Part shown: positions 14,068 through 18,510 of the stretch, one piece after another
Position numbering within the stretch: position 1 is the stretch's first letter
How the letters are laid out: each line of letters begins with the position of its first letter
DNA from: JBGTBD01 sp041749475
GTDB taxonomy: Bacteria > Pseudomonadota > Alphaproteobacteria > Rickettsiales > UBA998
Assembly: GCA_041749475.1 (NCBI GenBank)
Contig: JBGTBD010000061.1
Location: forward strand, 1 to 18,510
Direction of reading: 5' to 3'
Length of the DNA stretch: 18,510 bases
Made by a program: the position numbers and the translations under genes
Notes under the pieces: model-generated
Databases searched by the model: none
What the model saw: only the letters and a program-made list of their open reading frames with translations
Told to the model about the DNA's origin: nothing

Positions 14068-15906
14068 ATGCTGTTCATTACCGACCTTACCTACCGTATC
14101 GCCGGGCGCACGTTGCTGGACAAGGTGTCCTTGAGCATTCCCGCCGGGCATCGCGTGGGGCTGGTGGGGCCGAACGGGACGGGGAAATCAACACTGTTCA
14201 AGCTGATTTCCGGGGAGCTCAGCAGTGACGGCGGCGAGATCACCCTGATTAAAGGCGCGACGATGGGAATGGTGCGGCAGGATCTGCCGGATGATGACAC
14301 CACGCTGATTGACATCGTGCTCGCGGCGGATACGGAACGCGCGGAACTGTTCAAAGAAGCGGAGACGGCGAGCGACCCGGATCGCATCGGTGAGATTTTT
14401 ACGCGGCTGGAGGAGATACAGGCGTATGACGCGCCGTCACGCGCGGCGACGATCCTTGCCGGGTTGGGATTCAACGATGAAGCGCAGAACAGTGCAATCT
14501 CATCCTTCTCCGGCGGATGGCGAGCGCGGGTGGCGCTGGCGGCGGCGCTGTTCCGGCAGCCGAATCTGCTATTGCTCGATGAGCCGACCAACCATTTGGA
14601 TTTCGAGGCGATGGTGTGGCTGGAGAACTTCCTGATGCGGTATGAGCATACGATCGTTATCATCAGTCATGACCGGGATATATTGAACAAGACGGTCAAC
14701 CATATCGTCAGTCTGGAGAATCAGAAACTGGTGAGTTACACGGGTAATTACGACCAGTTCGAGCGCAAGCGCGCCGAGCGGTTAATGGGGCAGCAGGCAC
14801 TGCATGAGAAGCAGATGGCGCAGAAGGCGCATATGCAGAAATTCGTCGACCGTTTCCGCGCCTCCGCTGCCAAGGCGCGTCAGGCACAAAGCCGCCTCAA
14901 GATGATCGAGAAGATGGACATCGTCGATGCGGTGATGGCCGAGCGGGTGTCGGCGTTCAATTTCCCTAAGCCGCAGGATGAGGGTAAATCACCGTTGATT
15001 GTGCTGGACGAGGTGGATATCGGCTATAGCCCCGATAAGCCCGTGCTGCGCAATCTCGATTTGCGTATCGACCATGACGATCGCATCGCGCTCTTGGGGG
15101 CGAACGGGAACGGGAAATCGACGCTGGTGAAATTACTTTCGGGCCGCCTTTCTCCTTTGAAGGGGAAAATGCGTACCTCAGGAAAAATCCGCGTCGGCTA
15201 TTTCGCGCAGTTCCAGACGGACGAGCTGGATGAGGACATGACCCCGCTGCAAATCATGCAGAACGCGATGAAGGGAGCGGGTGAATCGAAAGTGCGCGCG
15301 AGCCTCGCGGCGTTCGGGTTCGATAAGAACAAGGTGGTGACGAAGGTGGGCGGCCTTTCCGGGGGTGAGAAGGCGCGGCTCCTGTTCTGCCTGATGAGTT
15401 ACGACGCGCCGCATATCATGCTGCTCGACGAACCGACGAACCATCTGGATATCGACGCGCGGGAAGCGTTAATGCGGGCGCTCAATAATTATAGCGGCGC
15501 GGTGATCCTTGTCAGTCACGATCCTCACCTTGTCGAATGCGTCGCCGACCGTCTATGGATCGTCGCCGATGGGGATTGCAAGCCGTATGACGACGACCTT
15601 GACGCGTACCGTAAACTCGTCGTCTCCCAACGCCGTCGTGAGCGCGAAACCGCGAAGAAAGAAGCGCGAAGTAATAAGGATGCCAAGAAAGCCAACCTCA
15701 CTGCACCCGAGCAACAGGCCGCGAAGCTGGAACAAAAAGTCATCGACCTCACCCTCCAGCGCGACGCGCTGGAAAACGACATCGCCACCTGCTACGGCGC
15801 GGACGATGCCAAACAACTCAAAAAACTAAACGCCAGCCACGCCGATGTGCTGAAGCAATTGCAAGTGGCGGAAGACGAGTTGGAAGCATTTATGGCGGGG
15901 CTTTAG
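14068..15906 (+). CDS. ABC-F family ATPase (YheS/Uup type)
   Basis: The 612-residue protein has two ABC domains and no membrane segment, the ABC-F plan. Domain 1 has Walker A GPNGTGKST (34-42), signature SSFSGGWRARVALA (about 146-158) and Walker B LLLLDEPTNHLD (167-178). The linker (about 225-300) is charged and helical, as in ribosome-binding ABC-F proteins. Domain 2 has Walker A GANGNGKST (344-352), signature GGLSGGEKARLLF and IMLLDEPTNHLDID. The C-terminal tail (about 525-612) is Lys/Glu-rich and probably a coiled coil. ABC-F proteins act on ribosomes or in DNA-repair-linked roles; the tail recalls Uup/YheS. No Shine-Dalgarno is clear before the ATG (cccatagaaaacctctc). Confidence 0.93.
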   Translation: MLFITDLTYRIAGRTLLDKVSLSIPAGHRVGLVGPNGTGKSTLFKLISGELSSDGGEITLIKGATMGMVRQDLPDDDTTLIDIVLAADTERAELFKEAETASDPDRIGEIFTRLEEIQAYDAPSRAATILAGLGFNDEAQNSAISSFSGGWRARVALAAALFRQPNLLLLDEPTNHLDFEAMVWLENFLMRYEHTIVIISHDRDILNKTVNHIVSLENQKLVSYTGNYDQFERKRAERLMGQQALHEKQMAQKAHMQKFVDRFRASAAKARQAQSRLKMIEKMDIVDAVMAERVSAFNFPKPQDEGKSPLIVLDEVDIGYSPDKPVLRNLDLRIDHDDRIALLGANGNGKSTLVKLLSGRLSPLKGKMRTSGKIRVGYFAQFQTDELDEDMTPLQIMQNAMKGAGESKVRASLAAFGFDKNKVVTKVGGLSGGEKARLLFCLMSYDAPHIMLLDEPTNHLDIDAREALMRALNNYSGAVILVSHDPHLVECVADRLWIVADGDCKPYDDDLDAYRKLVVSQRRRERETAKKEARSNKDAKKANLTAPEQQAAKLEQKVIDLTLQRDALENDIATCYGADDAKQLKKLNASHADVLKQLQVAEDELEAFMAGL

Positions 15907-15952
15907 GTTTTTTCGTTCCTTGCTGAGTGGATAGCAGATACACATTTTCCCT

Positions 15953-17239
15953 ATGCCCGAATTACACCCACATGACCTCATCGAGCTCACCATCATCCGG
16001 CTTGGCGGTCTTGGGGATGGGATTGGGGTGTGTGACGGGCAGTCCGTGTTCGTGCCGTTGACGGTGGTGGGTGAGCTTGTGCGGGCGGAAGTGGTGGCGG
16101 TGCGGAAGGGGGAGGTAAGGGCGCGGCTGGTCGAGGTGCTTGCGCCGGGGCAGGGACGGCAGGATCCGCCTTGCGCGCATTTCGGGGTATGCGGCGGGTG
16201 CAGTCTGCAGCATCTGGCGGAAGGGGAGTATAACGCATTCAAAGCGGAGATGGTGGCGCAGATCGTCCGCCGGTTAGGTGCGCCGCCCGAGACCGTGCGG
16301 CCCATGGTAAGCGTCGGTGCGGGAGCGCGGCGGCGGGTGGAGGTGAAGGTCGCGGTGCATAAAGGCGTCGTGCAGCTTGGCTTCTTCGGGATGAGAAGCC
16401 ATGCGCTGGTGGATATTGCGCAATGTCCGGTGACGGATGGCGGCATCGTCGCCCTGTTCCCCTCCTTGCGGGAGGTGATTGCGAGCCTCAAGAAACCGGG
16501 GCAGGTGAAGGCGGTGCATATCGCCAAGGTGGATGGGGGATTCGATATAATGATATCCACTTCCACGCGGATGACGGCCGGTGATCGCGAGAAACTGGCA
16601 GAGTATGCAGCCCGCGCATCCATTTTGCGCATCATGGAATGCGACGCGGAAGGCAACGCGCCTGTCCCCCTCGTCCGCGGCGATGTGCGGACGCGCTTCG
16701 GCGACGTGGCGGTGGAATTGCCGCCCGCCGCGTTCCTGCAGGCGACGGAAGCAGGGCAGGAGGCGATCACGGCATTCATCCTCGAGCATGTACGCGGGTG
16801 TGACCGCGTGATGGATCTCTACTCCGGTTGCGGGACGTATAGTTTCCCCATGCAGCAACAGGGGCATCAGGTCACGGCTTACGAAGGCAGTCACGACATG
16901 GTGGCGGCAATGCATAACGCGATACGTGCCTCCGGGCTGGAGGGCCGTATGCGCGTCACCGCGCGCGATCTTTTCGCACAGCCCCTCACCGCGGCTGAAT
17001 TGAAATCCATGGACGCCGTTGTTATCAACCCTCCACGCAACGGCGCAGAAACGCAAGTCAAGGAACTGGCGAGAAGCGGTGTGCGCAGCATTGTCATGGT
17101 TTCGTGCAACCCCGCTACGTTCGAACGCAACGCGCAGCATCTGCTGCATAAAGGCTACCGCCTCACCGCTGCGATGCCGATCGACCAGTTCTACTGGAGT
17201 GCACATATGGAGTTGGTAGCGGCGTTCGAGAGGCAGTAA
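15953..17239 (+). CDS. TrmA/RlmD-family Fe-S RNA m5U methyltransferase
   Basis: The 428-residue protein has an N-terminal TRAM RNA-binding domain (about 5-65). A 4Fe-4S site follows, with C74, C80, C83 (CAHFGVCGGC) and C158 (IAQCPV). The catalytic domain contains LPPAAFLQ and the SAM motif MDLYSGCGTYSF, then INPPRNGAE and the catalytic Cys385 in MVSCNPATFERN. It methylates uridine C5 in rRNA or tRNA; RlmD/RlmC-type action on 23S rRNA is likely because of the Fe-S site, but the exact target base cannot be read from sequence. The DPPR motif common in the family is NPPR here (N359). It lies 46 nt after the ABC-F gene on the same strand, so the two could form an operon. Confidence 0.92.
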   Translation: MPELHPHDLIELTIIRLGGLGDGIGVCDGQSVFVPLTVVGELVRAEVVAVRKGEVRARLVEVLAPGQGRQDPPCAHFGVCGGCSLQHLAEGEYNAFKAEMVAQIVRRLGAPPETVRPMVSVGAGARRRVEVKVAVHKGVVQLGFFGMRSHALVDIAQCPVTDGGIVALFPSLREVIASLKKPGQVKAVHIAKVDGGFDIMISTSTRMTAGDREKLAEYAARASILRIMECDAEGNAPVPLVRGDVRTRFGDVAVELPPAAFLQATEAGQEAITAFILEHVRGCDRVMDLYSGCGTYSFPMQQQGHQVTAYEGSHDMVAAMHNAIRASGLEGRMRVTARDLFAQPLTAAELKSMDAVVINPPRNGAETQVKELARSGVRSIVMVSCNPATFERNAQHLLHKGYRLTAAMPIDQFYWSAHMELVAAFERQ

Positions 17240-17390
17240 ATCGGTTGCGTCGTGCCGTCATATGTTTCCACTTACCTTCTCTTGACTAAACGCCATATAG
17301 CCCTCGTGGGATATTTATCTGAAAGCCTCTATTCAAATTATTCCGCAAGTTTTCTCTGTGTGGATTGATTTAAACGTGAAAGGATTTCTT

Positions 17391-18510
17391 ATGAAAGCTC
17401 TCTGCTGGCACGGTAAAGGGGATGTGCGTATCGATAACGTTCCCGATCCTCAAATTCTTCATTCCCGCGATGCGATCATACGCGTCACCACTACATGTAT
17501 ATGCGGTTCCGATCTACATTTGCTGAACGGATATCAGCCGACGATGGAATCAGGTGATATCCTTGGTCATGAGCCTATGGGCGAGGTTATTGAAGTTGGC
17601 AGCGATGTCAAAAACCTAAAAAAAGGCGATCGCGTGGTCATCCCTTTCACCATTTCGTGTGGCGAATGCTTCTTCTGTCAAAAAGGCATGTTTTCGGCGT
17701 GTGACGTGACCAATCCGAATGCGGAGATAGCCCGTAAAGCGATGGGACAATCCCCCGCTGCGTTGTTCGGTTTTTCGCATATGCTGGGCGGTATTCCCGG
17801 TGGTCAGGCAGAATATCTGCGTGTGCCTTACGCTGATGTCGGCGCGATCAAGATCGAATCCGATTTACCGGATGAGAAAGTAGTCTTCTTGTCGGATATT
17901 TTCCCGACCGGGTATATGGCAGCAGAGAATTGTGGCATTGAACCGGGTGACACCGTCGCTGTGTGGGGGTGTGGGCCTGTCGGTCAATTCGCCATCCAGA
18001 GCGCATGGATGCTTGGTGCAGGGCGCGTTATTGCGATCGACTGCGTGGAAGAACGTTTAGCAATGGCAGCGACGCATGGCCGGGCCGAAACCATCAACTT
18101 CATGAAGGAAGATGATAAAGTTTATGACATGCTCATGGAAATGACGAATGGCAGAGGGCCGGATCGGTGTATCGACGCGGTAGGGTGCGAAGCCCATGTA
18201 GGGGGCAGCGTCGATTCTGTGATTGATAAAGTGAAGACATTGACGATGCTGGGGACAGATCGCGCGCATGTTTTGCGCGAAGCAATCCGGTGTTGCCGCA
18301 AAGGCGGTACGGTTTCCGTTCCGGGCGTCTATGTGGGCATGCTGGATAACATTCCTTTCGGCGCGGCCATGAATAAAGGCCTTACCCTCAAAATGGGCCA
18401 GACTCATGTGCAGAAATATGGCCGTCCCTTACTGAAAATGATTGAGGATGGCGTGATCGATCCCTCTTTCGTCATCACCCACACCGCCCCACTTTCAGAT
18501 GCGCCGGAGC
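17391..18510 (+). CDS. Zinc-dependent alcohol dehydrogenase (cut by window edge)
   Basis: The first 373 residues of a medium-chain dehydrogenase are present; family members are about 390-400 long, so little is missing. Catalytic zinc ligands are C38 (CICGSDLH), H60 and E61 (GHEPMGE). Structural zinc ligands are C90, C93, C96 and C104. The NAD-binding turn is AVWGCGPVGQFA. The N-terminus (MKALCWHGKGDVRIDNVPDP) and the long central part resemble the glutathione-independent formaldehyde dehydrogenase-like group, so the substrate is probably an aldehyde or alcohol (inference). An AAGGA ribosome site lies 8 nt before the ATG. The 17240-17390 gap upstream shows no gene and should hold the promoter. 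Confidence 0.93.
   Translation, partial: MKALCWHGKGDVRIDNVPDPQILHSRDAIIRVTTTCICGSDLHLLNGYQPTMESGDILGHEPMGEVIEVGSDVKNLKKGDRVVIPFTISCGECFFCQKGMFSACDVTNPNAEIARKAMGQSPAALFGFSHMLGGIPGGQAEYLRVPYADVGAIKIESDLPDEKVVFLSDIFPTGYMAAENCGIEPGDTVAVWGCGPVGQFAIQSAWMLGAGRVIAIDCVEERLAMAATHGRAETINFMKEDDKVYDMLMEMTNGRGPDRCIDAVGCEAHVGGSVDSVIDKVKTLTMLGTDRAHVLREAIRCCRKGGTVSVPGVYVGMLDNIPFGAAMNKGLTLKMGQTHVQKYGRPLLKMIEDGVIDPSFVITHTAPLSDAPE

Noticed and set aside
13933..14151. 72-codon minus-strand frame upstream of the ABC-F gene
   Set aside because: It overlaps the start of a certain gene, has no recognisable features and no ribosome site.

Overview
The window looks like chromosome of a moderately GC-rich Gram-negative bacterium, most likely an alphaproteobacterium. 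The support is an outer-membrane beta-barrel protein, several Sec-exported proteins, and the style of the RsmC/RsuA/TrmA-family genes and of the zinc alcohol dehydrogenase. This placement rests on protein style rather than a marker gene and is tentative.

Region 1 (1-6485, minus strand) is the most interesting part. It holds an outer-membrane protein with a signal peptide, a coiled coil, an Ala/Pro linker and a C-terminal barrel (FapF-like). Next comes a 959-residue exported protein made mostly of 22 copies of a G-D-[IV]-x-V-S-D-[IVN]-G-N repeat in a Ser/Asp/Thr/Asn background. After it lie a small exported protein that shares a C-terminal module with the giant, a periplasmic C39-type cysteine peptidase (FapD-like), and the start of another exported protein that runs off the window. 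This set of parts resembles the Fap functional-amyloid export system of Pseudomonas, but the main repeat protein does not look like FapB or FapC. A 101-residue membrane-anchored protein lies upstream. Both it and the giant have a perfect TGTGA-N6-TCACA (CRP-type) palindrome upstream, so they are probably co-regulated. A perfect 12-bp hairpin follows the giant gene and may set its expression above that of the downstream genes.

Region 2 (6570-10513, plus strand) is housekeeping: a YaiI/YqxD-family protein, a small HTH protein whose gene overlaps recQ, recQ itself, and a soluble orphan sensor histidine kinase.

Region 3 (10529-11687, minus strand) is an AT-richer two-gene island. It encodes a short MuF-remnant protein with a colicin-E5-like RNase C-terminus, followed directly by a two-repeat protein that is probably its immunity partner.

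Region 4 (11738-13840, minus strand) has an RsuA-type pseudouridine synthase overlapping an RsmC-type rRNA methyltransferase, and a small single-pass membrane protein with a perfect 15-bp hairpin after it.

Region 5 (14068-18510, plus strand) has an ABC-F ATPase, an Fe-S RNA m5U methyltransferase of the TrmA/RlmD family, and the first 373 codons of a zinc-dependent alcohol dehydrogenase cut by the window edge. No tRNA, rRNA, insertion sequence or CRISPR array was seen. No stretch over 300 bases lacks a gene.
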